From Rhodospirillaceae bacterium (GTDB taxonomy: Bacteria > Pseudomonadota > Alphaproteobacteria > MPNO01 > UBA2964): a stretch of 64,000 nucleotides of DNA. This document shows positions 43,709 to 52,915 of this stretch, piece after piece. Every line of letters starts with the position of its first letter. The first letter of the stretch is position 1. The DNA lies in NCBI GenBank assembly GCA_002720855.1, contig PBIN01000002.1, positions 143,930 through 207,929 of the forward strand. The letters run 5' to 3'. Position numbers and translations under genes: made by a program. The notes under the pieces are model-generated. The model was not told the origin of the DNA, made no database searches, and saw only the letters and a program-made list of their open reading frames with translations.

Positions 43709-44404
43709 ATGCGGATAATTCCGGTGATGACCGTTACAGTTTTTGGAACTGTATTGAGCGGTTGTTTTTCGGCGACGTCAGTGATTACCAATCCCGATCA
43801 AGTTGTTGTGGAAGCAATATCGGCTAAAGCGGCAGCTGAACATGCGCAGCAGCAATGCGGCGAATACGGCAAGCACGCTCACTATATTCGCGATGGCGGT
43901 TCAGCTTACTGGTTTTCCTGCCGTAAGATCGATCCGTTGCCGGTAAAAATTGCGGCAACGAAAACCATGGCGAAAAAAATGGAGCACGTCGAGCCGCCGA
44001 CCAAAAGAGTCGTAAAAAAACAAAAACGTTCAATAAAAAAAGACAATTTGGCTGATCGAATGAAAAATTCGGGAAGGCCCATTCAGTTGTCAAAAAGAAG
44101 CAAACACAATTCAACCGCCAAGCGAATGAAGAATGAAGTTCGCTGGGCAGAAAAGGGCTCTATTTGGGTGCAGGTCGCCGCTAGTAAACGACGCAATGAC
44201 GCGGCAGAATTTGCGAAACGGGTGATCAAGCGCAATAGAGACCTGATTGGCACCAGATCTTTTACGGTCCAAAAAGCCGAGCTTCGCCATTCTGGGACGA
44301 TCTATCGGTCGCGGGTAGGTCCATTTAGGAAGCACGCTGCTGCGGCCAAAGTTTGCCAAAAGCTGCGTGCCCGCCGCCAGGATTGTCTGGTAGCAGTCCG
44401 TTAA
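43709..44404 (+). CDS. SPOR-domain lipoprotein
   Basis: A 231-residue protein starting at ATG 43709 (GGGGAAG upstream; TTG 43688 is less likely). The signal peptide ends in a lipobox, LSGC, so the protein should be lipid-anchored in the periplasm. A basic linker (KRVVKKQKRSIKKDNLADRM) leads to a C-terminal SPOR domain (SIWVQVAASKRRNDAAEFAK to YRSRVGPFRKHAAAAKVCQK), which binds denuded peptidoglycan at the septum. It is probably a cell-envelope or division protein unrelated to the catabolic genes around it. Confidence 0.82.
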   Translation: MRIIPVMTVTVFGTVLSGCFSATSVITNPDQVVVEAISAKAAAEHAQQQCGEYGKHAHYIRDGGSAYWFSCRKIDPLPVKIAATKTMAKKMEHVEPPTKRVVKKQKRSIKKDNLADRMKNSGRPIQLSKRSKHNSTAKRMKNEVRWAEKGSIWVQVAASKRRNDAAEFAKRVIKRNRDLIGTRSFTVQKAELRHSGTIYRSRVGPFRKHAAAAKVCQKLRARRQDCLVAVR

Positions 44405-44413
44405 GTTGAGTTC

Positions 44414-44971
44414 CTAAACCCTTTCCAATGCGACATGGGGCCCTGCTGGTAATTCCAGTTGTATTTGATCGCCGGCTCGCACTGGACCGCTATTTTTGAC
44501 GACCCCCATCACACCTGATTTTCGGATCAGATTTCCTTCCTCATCTTTGTCCAATACAGCCTGCATCAGCCCGTCTTTGAAGTCGTTGAGTTGACGGCAA
44601 GGATTTCGAAGTCCCGTAATTTCGATTTGCGCTTCATTTCCGATTATCAAGACTGTTCCGCGTGGGAGCTCGAGAAGATTAATGCCTTGTGTCGTGATGT
44701 TTTCCCCCATTTCGCCGGGTTTTATGTTGTACCCGCTTGCCTTTAGCTCTTCATGAAGTTCCGCATGGATGAGGTGAACCTGCCGTAAATTGGGAACGTC
44801 GGGATCTATTTTAATCCGCGCTAAATGCTGCACGGTTTTCCCAAAATGGGCGTCACCCTCAACACCGAGCCCCGCGACAAGTGTGATGCTATCCCGGGTG
44901 GGTTTAGAAAAATTGTGTCCCTTGTCACATGCGACTGACAGAACAGAGCCGCTTGAATTTTGATTAGTCAT
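44414..44971 (-). CDS. MOSC-domain protein
   Basis: A 185-residue single MOSC-domain protein: LGVEGDAHFGKTVQHLARIK, RQVHLIHAELHEEL, PGEMGENITTQGINL and GLRNPCRQLN, which holds the conserved Cys thought to carry sulfur. The domain is found in molybdenum cofactor sulfurases and in mARC-like enzymes. A role in sulfurating or handling the cofactor of the molybdenum hydroxylase at 47939 is attractive but unproved. It starts 11 bp after the flavin reductase-like gene in the same direction. Confidence 0.88.
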   Translation of the reverse strand: MTNQNSSGSVLSVACDKGHNFSKPTRDSITLVAGLGVEGDAHFGKTVQHLARIKIDPDVPNLRQVHLIHAELHEELKASGYNIKPGEMGENITTQGINLLELPRGTVLIIGNEAQIEITGLRNPCRQLNDFKDGLMQAVLDKDEEGNLIRKSGVMGVVKNSGPVRAGDQIQLELPAGPHVALERV

Positions 44972-44982
44972 GGGAATTTACT

Positions 44983-45714
44983 CTACACCTTCTCTGCTTC
45001 ATCCTTAAAAGCATCCCATTCTCCCTCAACACGTTCCCAGTGTTTGGAATCTTTGGGCTCGCCAATCTGCCCTGGTCTAAATTCTTCTCCCTTTGGCCCT
45101 GCCATCGTAAAGACCTCGGTCACATGCGTGTAGTCCATGTAGCCCATGCGGGCGAGGGGTTGGATCTTGACCCAATCGACTTTTCCGTCGGTTAAGGCCG
45201 CGTCATTGATATGAATGCCAACCACCTCGCCAATCACGACATGATGGACACCTTTCGCCGAATTGGAGGGTAACGTAATCGTTGAATGATGTTTGCATTC
45301 AAGATTTACGGGGCTTTCAGCGACACGCGGGCATTTGACGAAGTTACACGGTGCAGGTGTTAGTCCGCACAATTCAAGTTCGTCAACTTCAGGCGGAACA
45401 TGTTTTGAAGAGAGGTTTACTTCATTGCGAAGTTCATACGTCGCCATGTTGTATACAAACTCACCGGTATCCTCGGCATTGACGACGGAGTCCTTGCGGC
45501 GTGGTTCAGCCCCTTCGCCATCGATTGCGCCTGATCCCGAAAAAAATACAAAGGGCGGGTCGTACGCCAATTGATTGGAGATAGAGAACGGCGCCAGGTT
45601 GACGATACCCGCATGGCTCAGCGTGGTGATCCAGCCTATCGGCCGCGGGACCACACAGGCCTTAAACGGATTAAAGGGTAGGCCATGATCGTCGTTTCTG
45701 GGTTCATAGAACAT
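44983..45714 (-). CDS. Flavin reductase-like (FMN split-barrel) protein
   Basis: A 243-residue FMN-binding split-barrel protein: VPRPIGWITTLSHAGIVNLA, PFSISNQLAYDPPFVFFSGS, and DTGEFVYNMATYEL, the standard flavin reductase domain. It could reduce free flavin for a monooxygenase or act as a flavoredoxin. The MOSC gene follows in the same direction, so the pair is an operon. The cofactor-binding SNxLAYDPP segment is intact. Confidence 0.85.
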   Translation of the reverse strand: MFYEPRNDDHGLPFNPFKACVVPRPIGWITTLSHAGIVNLAPFSISNQLAYDPPFVFFSGSGAIDGEGAEPRRKDSVVNAEDTGEFVYNMATYELRNEVNLSSKHVPPEVDELELCGLTPAPCNFVKCPRVAESPVNLECKHHSTITLPSNSAKGVHHVVIGEVVGIHINDAALTDGKVDWVKIQPLARMGYMDYTHVTEVFTMAGPKGEEFRPGQIGEPKDSKHWERVEGEWDAFKDEAEKV

Positions 45715-45802
45715 AAATGCCTCCCGGCAAAAATTTTGATTTCACGTTGCCGGGAGTATGACACTGGGCGGGGGAGTGGAGAAGGGATAGCCCAAACGAA
45801 AA

Positions 45803-45826
45803 CGCCCCGCCTGTAGAGGCGGGGCG
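45803..45826 (-). terminator. Terminator after the chemotaxis gene
   Basis: CGCCCCGCCT / AGGCGGGGCG with a four-base loop. On the minus strand it is followed by TTTTCGTTT, 24 bases past the stop codon at 45850. Confidence 0.8.
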
Positions 45827-45849
45827 CTTTGGGTTGTTTTTTTGATTTA

Positions 45850-47757
45850 TCAGGCGGCTCTAATGTCCTGAAGGAACTGATCGACCTGTGAGCGTAATGC
45901 ATCACCCTGTTTTGCCAGTTCATCAGCAGCGTTCAGAACCTGTTCAGCGCTGGCACCTGTTTCAGATGCTGCCTGATTGACTTCAACAATATTGCCGGAA
46001 ACTTCTTGGGTGTCTGATGCGGCTTGCGCAACATTGCCCGCAATCTCGCGAGAGGCTGACCCTTGTTCCTCGACAGCGGCAGTAACGGCGCCAGAGATTT
46101 CGCTGATCTGCGAAATGATATCGGAAATACCACCGATTGCCTGGACAGCGTCTCCCGTTGCCTCCTGGATTTCGCCGATTTGACCACCGATTTCCTCGGT
46201 CGCTTTACCTGTTTGCGTCGCCAAGGATTTTACCTCGGATGCAACTACGGCGAAGCCCTTGCCAGCGTCACCGGCGCGGGCAGCCTCAATCGTCGCATTC
46301 AGTGCCAGCAAATTGGTCTGGCTGGCGATATCATTAATAAGATTAACAACGTCGCCGATCTTTTGCGCGGCATCCGCCAGGCCTTGAACCTTCTGGTTCG
46401 TTGCGGCTGCTTCCTGAACGGCTTTCTCGGCAATCGAAGAGCTTTCTTTGACCTGTCGGCTGATTTCGCCAACGGAGGCCGACAGTTCTTCTGCGGCACT
46501 GGCAACTGTTTGGATGTTGGTTGTTGCTTCCTCGGACGCCGCCGCAACCGATGATGACCGCTGGCTGGTCTGCTCAGCTGTGGAAGTCATTGCTTCTGCG
46601 GAAGCGCGCATTTCAGTTGCGGCGGAGCTCACGGTTTCCAAGGCCGTCTTAACGTTGGTGTCAAAGGCCGAAATAATCTCATCCATTCGCCGGGTGCGTT
46701 CCTCCGACGCTTTGGCTGTTGCTTCGCGTTGCTGTATTTCATTGTCGGCGGCTTCTTTTTCCGCAGCGAGACGTTTTTGTTCGTCTTCCTTGGCTTTTTG
46801 TTCGAGTTCGCCGCGTTCCTTTTCCAATTGGCGGGCTTTTATCAGGCCAGCCTTGAGGCCTTGAACAGCGAGAAATACCCGTCCTATTTCGTTATTGGTC
46901 AGGACCTTGACCTCGACATCGTAGTCTCCTGAAGCAAGCGCTTCGACTTTTTCGAGAATGGTCCGGAGTGGCCGGTTAACGCTCTGCCGCACAATCAAGA
47001 CAGCGACGATCAGGCCAAAAAGAATACCGCGAACGCCAATTATGCTTATCAAATTGATGGCCTGCTTTTCGTGCTCTTCGGCGACCAGGGCTGCATTTGC
47101 GGTAAAGTCTTCGAATTTGAGCAGAAGACCTTCAATCTCGTGGTTTAGACTTTTTACGAGTTTTTCTATTTTTTCTTCTTTCTTATGGGCGGTTTTTAGA
47201 TCGCCGGCCTTAATAAGGCTGAAGACCGCTTCGGTTTGGTCAAAATAGACTTTATGAGCTTTGTGTATCTTGAGAGTTTGATCGTATGCATTTTGAAAGG
47301 CATCGCGTTCCTTTTGAGTATGGCTTGTATCGCGAGCCTTTAGAATAAGTGCTTCCGCATCCTTTAGTTCTTTATTGATTTTCACATCATATTTTTCGAA
47401 CTGTTTCTTGGATTTTTCGAATGCGACCGCAGCGTGGCTGTCCGTTTTGAGTGTCTCGCCATAACGGAACGCATGTTCCATGCTGATTTCCTGTTCCAGC
47501 TGATGGACGGTAATTTGGGATAGCGCATTGGTTACCGGGATATCGCGCTCGGCAATCGCTTCGATTTCCGCGCCAATAATCGAGAATTGCCAATAGCTAA
47601 CGCCAGCAATCATTCCGGCAATACCAAGGCAGATACCAACAACGCAGTAAAACTTTGCTCCGATACTTAAGTTTCTACGAGACTTTTTTTGAGGTTCCGG
47701 TTGGGTGCCATCGTCCGCCAGTTCCGTTTCATGAACATTCACGTTTGTTTCAGACAT
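45850..47757 (-). CDS. Methyl-accepting chemotaxis protein
   Basis: A 635-residue transducer. Membrane segment 1 is near residues 33-55 ([20 protein letters not shown]), followed by a helical periplasmic sensor of about 180 residues ([20 protein letters not shown]), membrane segment 2 near 225-247 ([20 protein letters not shown]), HAMP, a coiled coil, and the signalling domain with [20 protein letters not shown]. The sensor looks like a four-helix bundle rather than a Cache domain. The ligand is unknown, but the position between the nicotinate genes and the Mo hydroxylase would fit a taxis receptor for the pathway's substrate. Confidence 0.93.
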   Translation of the reverse strand: MSETNVNVHETELADDGTQPEPQKKSRRNLSIGAKFYCVVGICLGIAGMIAGVSYWQFSIIGAEIEAIAERDIPVTNALSQITVHQLEQEISMEHAFRYGETLKTDSHAAVAFEKSKKQFEKYDVKINKELKDAEALILKARDTSHTQKERDAFQNAYDQTLKIHKAHKVYFDQTEAVFSLIKAGDLKTAHKKEEKIEKLVKSLNHEIEGLLLKFEDFTANAALVAEEHEKQAINLISIIGVRGILFGLIVAVLIVRQSVNRPLRTILEKVEALASGDYDVEVKVLTNNEIGRVFLAVQGLKAGLIKARQLEKERGELEQKAKEDEQKRLAAEKEAADNEIQQREATAKASEERTRRMDEIISAFDTNVKTALETVSSAATEMRASAEAMTSTAEQTSQRSSSVAAASEEATTNIQTVASAAEELSASVGEISRQVKESSSIAEKAVQEAAATNQKVQGLADAAQKIGDVVNLINDIASQTNLLALNATIEAARAGDAGKGFAVVASEVKSLATQTGKATEEIGGQIGEIQEATGDAVQAIGGISDIISQISEISGAVTAAVEEQGSASREIAGNVAQAASDTQEVSGNIVEVNQAASETGASAEQVLNAADELAKQGDALRSQVDQFLQDIRAA

Positions 47758-47851
47758 TAATTCCGCTTTCTCTAAGGTGCCGATAAAGTTTCGCCACGTA
47801 GTCCAATTCGTTTGAGAGAACGTTTTATGATTAATGTCTTAAAGGGCCGTA

Positions 47852-47879
47852 AAAAAACGGCAGTTTTCAGCCGTTTTTT
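47852..47879 (-). terminator. Terminator between the Mo hydroxylase and chemotaxis genes
   Basis: AAAAAACGGC / GCCGTTTTTT with an eight-base loop; symmetric, so usable on either strand. It lies 60 bases past the Mo hydroxylase stop on the minus strand. Confidence 0.75.
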
Positions 47880-47938
47880 CCATCTGACGCCACCCGTTTC
47901 CGACCCTTTTGATACAGTTTAAGCCGATGTGACCCTGA

Positions 47939-50284
47939 TTAGCCTGCTTTCTGCAAAGCTTCCCAGACACGATGGGGGGTGGCGGGGGCATCAAGCTCAG
48001 TTATGCCGTGGTCTTCCAACGCATGATATATCGCATTCATCACCGCCGGCATCGATCCACCATTTCCCGCTTCGCCACAGCCTTTGACACCAAGCGGATT
48101 GGTGACAGATGGAACGTTGCGCGTTGAGAAATCGATGCTGCAAATGTTATCTGCGCGCGGCATGCAGTAATCCATGTAGGATCCAGTGACCAGCTGGCCA
48201 TCTTCATCATACACAGTATGCTCAACAAGAATTTGCCCAACACCCTGCATTATGCCTCCCTGAACCTGGCCTTCGACAACCAACGGGTTGATCACGACGC
48301 CAAAATCGTCGACCACTACATATTTAACGATATCGATAACGCCTGTTTCCGGTTCCACCTCAACCTCGCAGACATGACAACCGTTTGGATAACTTGAAGG
48401 GCTAGAATCATGTACTGCTTTGTTATCGAGACTTTCGGGAACATCGTCGGGTCGCTCACCCCATTCTCGCAGCCGAGCCGCCAAATCGATGACGGTGATC
48501 GATTTGTCGGTGCCAACTACCGTAAAATTACCCTCTGCGAACTCGATATCCTCGACGGCAGCCTCCAGAATATGAACCGCCGCCAATTTGCCTTTATCAA
48601 TAATTTCAGCAGCGCAATCGTAGATTGCGTTGCCTGCGCCAAGAAGCGTTTTTGAGCCCCCCGATCCTGATGCTCCAGGGCTCATCAAATCAGAGTCATT
48701 CTGAATTACTTCAATAGAGTCATATGGGACGCCGAGCCTCTCATGGAGAATTTGTGCAAATGGCGTGCGATGGCTGGTGCCCATATCCTTGGCACCCGTT
48801 ATCAAAGCAACGGTGCCATCGTCTCTGAATCTAATGTCAGCGAGCTCACCGGCGGCGCCGGTATTTTCGAGATAGTTGGTGATGCTTATGCCGCGGAGCT
48901 TTCCATTGGCAGCGGACTCTGCCTTGCGGTTATCGAAATCGTTCCAGTCGGCACGTTCGAGGGCGGCATCCATGATCGCTTCGAATTCACCGCAATCGTA
49001 AGTTTGTCCATTTGGCGTTGAATAGGGAAAGGCATCCGGCGCTATGAGGTTGCGGCGGCGGAGCTCGACTCGGTCGATTCCCATTTCGCGTGCGGCCTTA
49101 TCGACCAGCTGTTCCATGATGTATTTGGACTCGGGACGGCCCGCCCCGCGATAGGGGCCGGTCGGTACGGTGTTGGTAAATACGGCTTTCGTTGCGTAGG
49201 AAAATGCGGGCGTTTTGTATACGCTGATAATGTTGCGGCATATGACATTGGTCATCGGGGCAGGTCCCATCGCGGTCAGGTAGGCGCCGCAGTTGCCAAC
49301 CCCAGTCACTTTAAGACCGAGAAAATCACCTTCGGTGTTAAGGGCCAGTTCCGCGTAGATTATGCTGTCACGTCCGTGGTGATCGGAAATAAAGCTCTCC
49401 GAACGATCCGCCGTCCACTTGACCGGACGGCCCAGTTTGCGCGCGGCATAGAGAACTGAGATAGGTTCAACAAAGGCAGCACCTTTCATACCAAAGGAGC
49501 CGCCGACATCGTTGGATAGGACACGTACCTGCTCAGGGTCGATTTTAAAAATTGCTTTTGACATGGCGGCACGAACACCCGTAACGCCCTGGGTCGGCAT
49601 ATGGATGGTGAACCTGCCACTTTCAGCGTCGAACTCACCGATAACGGAACGGGGCTCCATCGCATTGACGACAATACGGGTGTTGTCGATCCGGACCTTG
49701 GTGACGTGAGCGGCTTCAGCGAACGCCTTCTCAACGGCTTCATCGTCGCCGACAAAAAAATCGAGACAGGTATTGCCGGGCGCTTCATCGTGCAGCAAAG
49801 GGGCACCGTCTTTCACCGCTTCCTCAGCATCAGTGACGACGGGCAAAAGATCGATGTCAGCGGTTACTGCTTCAGAGGCTTCCTGCGCCTGAGCCGGCGT
49901 CTCAGCGACTACGACCGCAATTGGTTCGCCGACATGCCGGACTCGATCAACGGCGAGACCGGTTCGGGGTGGTACGATATAGGGGCTGCCATCGCGGTTC
50001 TTGAGTGGCAGGCCACTTGGAATGTTGCCGATGTCGTCGGCCTTCAAATCCGCTCCTGTATAAATCGCAATGACACCGGGCATGGATGACGCAACGGATA
50101 TATCGACGGAATTGAGTGTGCCGTGCGCAATCTGGCTGCGTACAAATCGTGCATAGACCTGCCCATCGATATTTGTGTCATCGGTATAATTGCCGCCGCC
50201 AGTGAGATGGCGCGGATCTTCCGACCGGGTTACCGGTTGCCCAATCCCGAAATTGAGCGGCATTTCGGCTGTGTCTGGCGGCAT
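47939..50284 (-). CDS. Xanthine dehydrogenase-family molybdopterin-binding subunit
   Basis: A 781-residue large subunit of a molybdenum hydroxylase. The start at 50284 (MPPDTAEMPLNFGIGQPVTR) follows GAGGT and lies four bases after the enamidase stop; the frame upstream to 50443 only overlaps that gene. Landmarks are RSEDPRHLTGGGNYTDD, DVGGSFGMKGAAF, TGPYRGAGRPESKYIMEQLV and VKGCGEAGNGGS, whose Glu is the catalytic base. The active-site loop is not AYRCSFR, so it is not a form I CO dehydrogenase. The [2Fe-2S] and FAD subunits are not in the window. Next to the enamidase, it is a candidate hydroxylase for nicotinate or a related ring. Confidence 0.88.
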   Translation of the reverse strand: MPPDTAEMPLNFGIGQPVTRSEDPRHLTGGGNYTDDTNIDGQVYARFVRSQIAHGTLNSVDISVASSMPGVIAIYTGADLKADDIGNIPSGLPLKNRDGSPYIVPPRTGLAVDRVRHVGEPIAVVVAETPAQAQEASEAVTADIDLLPVVTDAEEAVKDGAPLLHDEAPGNTCLDFFVGDDEAVEKAFAEAAHVTKVRIDNTRIVVNAMEPRSVIGEFDAESGRFTIHMPTQGVTGVRAAMSKAIFKIDPEQVRVLSNDVGGSFGMKGAAFVEPISVLYAARKLGRPVKWTADRSESFISDHHGRDSIIYAELALNTEGDFLGLKVTGVGNCGAYLTAMGPAPMTNVICRNIISVYKTPAFSYATKAVFTNTVPTGPYRGAGRPESKYIMEQLVDKAAREMGIDRVELRRRNLIAPDAFPYSTPNGQTYDCGEFEAIMDAALERADWNDFDNRKAESAANGKLRGISITNYLENTGAAGELADIRFRDDGTVALITGAKDMGTSHRTPFAQILHERLGVPYDSIEVIQNDSDLMSPGASGSGGSKTLLGAGNAIYDCAAEIIDKGKLAAVHILEAAVEDIEFAEGNFTVVGTDKSITVIDLAARLREWGERPDDVPESLDNKAVHDSSPSSYPNGCHVCEVEVEPETGVIDIVKYVVVDDFGVVINPLVVEGQVQGGIMQGVGQILVEHTVYDEDGQLVTGSYMDYCMPRADNICSIDFSTRNVPSVTNPLGVKGCGEAGNGGSMPAVMNAIYHALEDHGITELDAPATPHRVWEALQKAG

Positions 50285-50288
50285 CGAG

Positions 50289-51449
50289 TTACTCGACCTC
50301 AGGCAGATTATTCGCCGGTGGGGTATTGCGGCTGCGGTGACAGGCGATCTTACCGTCAATGATAACCATACCAACGCCAGGAATATCGCCGAGACCAATA
50401 GCCTCGAGCACGGTTTTTCCTGCCGAATGTTGCGGTGCGTCAATAAATATCAGATCAGCGGCGCGACCCACTTCGATCAGACCGCAATCGAGCTCGCGCA
50501 CGCGGGCGGTATTCCCGGTCCCGAAACAGATTACGGTTTCTGCGGGTACATCGCCGAGCGACGACAACATTGAAATCATGCGGATGATACCAAGCGGCTG
50601 GACACCCGAACCGGCCGGGCCGTCAGTACCAAGTATGACACGGCTCTCTTCGCCAAGCTCAAACGCGGTGCGCATCGCATAAAGCGCGGCCTTCTCATTA
50701 CCGTTATGAACGATTTCGATACCGGCGCTGCAATCCTCACAAAGACAACGGATCTGATCGAGGGGCAGGGCCGTATGCCCGCCATTGATATGTCCGATAA
50801 TGTCGGCACCCGCTTCGAGGACAATGTCCTTATCGATAAGACCCGAACCCGGTATCGATGGCCCGCCAGTATGGATCGTGCTCTGGATGCCGTACTTGCG
50901 TGCCCAGTCCACCATGATTTTGGCTTCGTCGCCGGCCTTGACGCCGCCAAGCCCGATCTCACCGAGAAGCTTAACGCCGGCCTCGGCCATGAATTTGAAA
51001 TCGTCTTCGACCATATCCTTCTCGAGGATCGGTGCGCCGGCATGCATTTTGACCTGACCGGGATAGGCGCTGAAGGAGCGCTGCGCGGCAATGGCCAGTG
51101 CGACGACGCCTTTCGGATCGCGCGGACGACCCGGAAAATGCGCCTCACCTGCCGAAATCATCGTGGTTACGCCGCCATGCATCGAACTGTCGATCCAGTT
51201 GACCTGACTTTGACGTGGCGTCCAGTCACCGGCGACAGGGTGGACGTGACTATCGATCAGGCCCGGTGCCAACGCAGCGCCGTTGCCATTCACCGTTGTA
51301 TTGGCATTTTCAGTATCAAGATCGGATTTCTTGCCGATCGCTATAATCTTGCCGTCTTCGATGACGACCGTATCGGCATCGAGTATCGGCTCTTCCAGAG
51401 CGCCGGATAGCATCATTCCGACATTTTTGATAACCAGTTTTTCCGCCAT
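50289..51449 (-). CDS. Enamidase homologue (amidohydrolase superfamily)
   Basis: A 386-residue amidohydrolase starting at ATG 51449 (GGGAG upstream; GTG 51470 is an alternative). It closely follows Eubacterium barkeri enamidase: PGLIDSHVHPVAGDWTPRQ, HGGVTTMISAGEAHFPGRPR, IHTGGPSIPGSG, GHINGGHTALP, LGTDGPAGSGVQPLGIIRM and the C-terminal RNTPPA. Metal ligands are the HVH pair, the later His residues and the Asp in GTDGPAG. Enamidase hydrolyses 1,4,5,6-tetrahydro-6-oxonicotinate to 2-formylglutarate and ammonia, the product of the reductase encoded at 39982. The Mo hydroxylase gene follows four bases after its stop. Confidence 0.85.
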   Translation of the reverse strand: MAEKLVIKNVGMMLSGALEEPILDADTVVIEDGKIIAIGKKSDLDTENANTTVNGNGAALAPGLIDSHVHPVAGDWTPRQSQVNWIDSSMHGGVTTMISAGEAHFPGRPRDPKGVVALAIAAQRSFSAYPGQVKMHAGAPILEKDMVEDDFKFMAEAGVKLLGEIGLGGVKAGDEAKIMVDWARKYGIQSTIHTGGPSIPGSGLIDKDIVLEAGADIIGHINGGHTALPLDQIRCLCEDCSAGIEIVHNGNEKAALYAMRTAFELGEESRVILGTDGPAGSGVQPLGIIRMISMLSSLGDVPAETVICFGTGNTARVRELDCGLIEVGRAADLIFIDAPQHSAGKTVLEAIGLGDIPGVGMVIIDGKIACHRSRNTPPANNLPEVE

Positions 51450-51726
51450 TATGGGCTCTCCCAAATACACCTTCTGCGTTCGATTTTTTGTACCGATATG
51501 ATTACCCGAGATGAGCGCTTAAGCAAATGGGGTGGGGGAGAAAAATTCGGAAAAGTCAGATTAACGAAGTTTAGCCGCTTTGGAAGAGATATTCCCTACC
51601 AGAATGCTATTTCGAGGCCCTCTGGAATATAGAACTCTGAATACCAATATTTACGTCCAAGTGGCTGTCGTTTGGAAGGTACATGTCCCCTTCTTACTGG
51701 ATCGGTAGCGGGGAGGTGATTTGCGT

Positions 51727-51978
51727 ATGCTTGTCGCGAAGTTCCTGGGTTTTTATCAGCGAACCGGCTCGCCGTTTTATGAATGGTCCGAGAGGCAGCC
51801 GATTACGTCGATGTTCGTCTGGGGTATTCTGCTAACCCTTATATTCGGCGTCATCCCTGTTTATCTCTTTAACGGCTCTATCTATATTTTCGGTGTTTAT
51901 TTCATTCTATTCGCGCTGGTTCCATACGTTCTCGTCTACGTATCGGAAATGCTCTTAAAGCACGATTTTTTTAATTAG
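51727..51978 (+). CDS. Small membrane protein of unknown function
   Basis: An 83-residue protein with a consensus-like GGAGGTGAT site ending six bases before ATG 51727. Two hydrophobic stretches are seen (SMFVWGILLTLIFGVIPVYL and GVYFILFALVPYVLVYVSEM). I do not recognise the family. It lies alone between the enamidase promoter and the convergent isochorismatase gene. Confidence 0.6.
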   Translation: MLVAKFLGFYQRTGSPFYEWSERQPITSMFVWGILLTLIFGVIPVYLFNGSIYIFGVYFILFALVPYVLVYVSEMLLKHDFFN

Positions 51979-52095
51979 AACGTCGGTGATGTCTTCGGTG
52001 TCAGTCATCGGGTAGAATTTCTACGAACTTCGTCGGAATCGCGTCGGCCAGCCAAACAACATCATTGCCAATGTAAAATATGTGAAAGAGACCCT

Positions 52096-52806
52096 TCACT
52101 CCGCGGCGGCAGCGTTGTTCTTTTCTGCATTTTCGGAAAGCGCTTCGAGGACCTGATCGGTCATCTGCACATCGCCAAAGTTCAGATAGAGCGCGTTGAG
52201 GGCGGCTTCGTGCCCGGCGATGGTTCCGGCGGCGCAGGCATCTTCGACGACAAGCGTGTGATAGTTCATCATCATCGCATCGCGGGCACTGGATTCGACG
52301 CAGACATTGGTGGCAACACCGCAAAAGACCAGCGTGTGGATTCCATGCTCGCCGAGAACTTTTTCGATATTAGAGGCGCCGGGAATAAAGGCTGAATAGC
52401 GGATTTTATTGACCTTGGGATCGTCCTTGCGGACATCAAGACCTTCCCACAACTGAAAACCCTCTCCATCTTGCGCGAGTTCCTTCTTGCGGATCGCAAT
52501 CCGCTCATCCGTCATGCGGTCATAATGGGCGGTCCATCCTTTGAACCCTTCCGGGTTGGTGACATTGCGAACCCAAATCACCTTGCCGCCGAACTGACGC
52601 ATTGCCATCGCCAGCCGATTGACGTTGGGCACGATCGCCTCGGCATACTCACAATAGGACAGCTGGTTTTTTGCCATGTAGAAGTTCTGCATATCGATCA
52701 CGATCAATGCGGTCGATTTTGGATCGAACTCCGTCAGGCTGTGCGGGCCGCCATCGCGTTTTGTTATTTTCTCGATGTTCTCGGGCAACAGGCATGATGT
52801 CGACAT
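52096..52806 (-). CDS. Isochorismatase-family cysteine hydrolase, copy 1
   Basis: A 236-residue protein with the Asp-Lys-Cys triad: Asp in LIVIDMQNFYMA, Lys in VNKIRYSAF and Cys in GVATNVCVESSARDAMMMNY. The family includes maleamate amidohydrolase, nicotinamidase-like enzymes and N-carbamoylsarcosine amidase, all of which release ammonia from amides. A paralogue lies 110 bp upstream in the same direction, and a dehydrogenase follows that, so this is a small catabolic operon. Whether it works on products of the nicotinate-type pathway is inference. Confidence 0.88.
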   Translation of the reverse strand: MSTSCLLPENIEKITKRDGGPHSLTEFDPKSTALIVIDMQNFYMAKNQLSYCEYAEAIVPNVNRLAMAMRQFGGKVIWVRNVTNPEGFKGWTAHYDRMTDERIAIRKKELAQDGEGFQLWEGLDVRKDDPKVNKIRYSAFIPGASNIEKVLGEHGIHTLVFCGVATNVCVESSARDAMMMNYHTLVVEDACAAGTIAGHEAALNALYLNFGDVQMTDQVLEALSENAEKNNAAAAE

Positions 52807-52915
52807 GAAATCTTCCTCAAATTATTGATCATTATGTTGGTCAGGCACGCAATGGTGGTAGCGACGCGCTCACATTAACGCTCATGTCCTGACGATTATT
52901 TAAATTACTGCGTTC

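Noticed and set aside
47939-50284. CO dehydrogenase large subunit (coxL)
   Set aside because: The active-site loop AYRCSFR is absent; TGPYRGAGRPES marks the broader hydroxylase group, and the neighbours are not cox genes.
50285-50443. Longer N-terminus of the Mo hydroxylase
   Set aside because: The extra 53 residues lie wholly inside the enamidase gene, are unlike the family, and a GAGGT site precedes the start at 50284.
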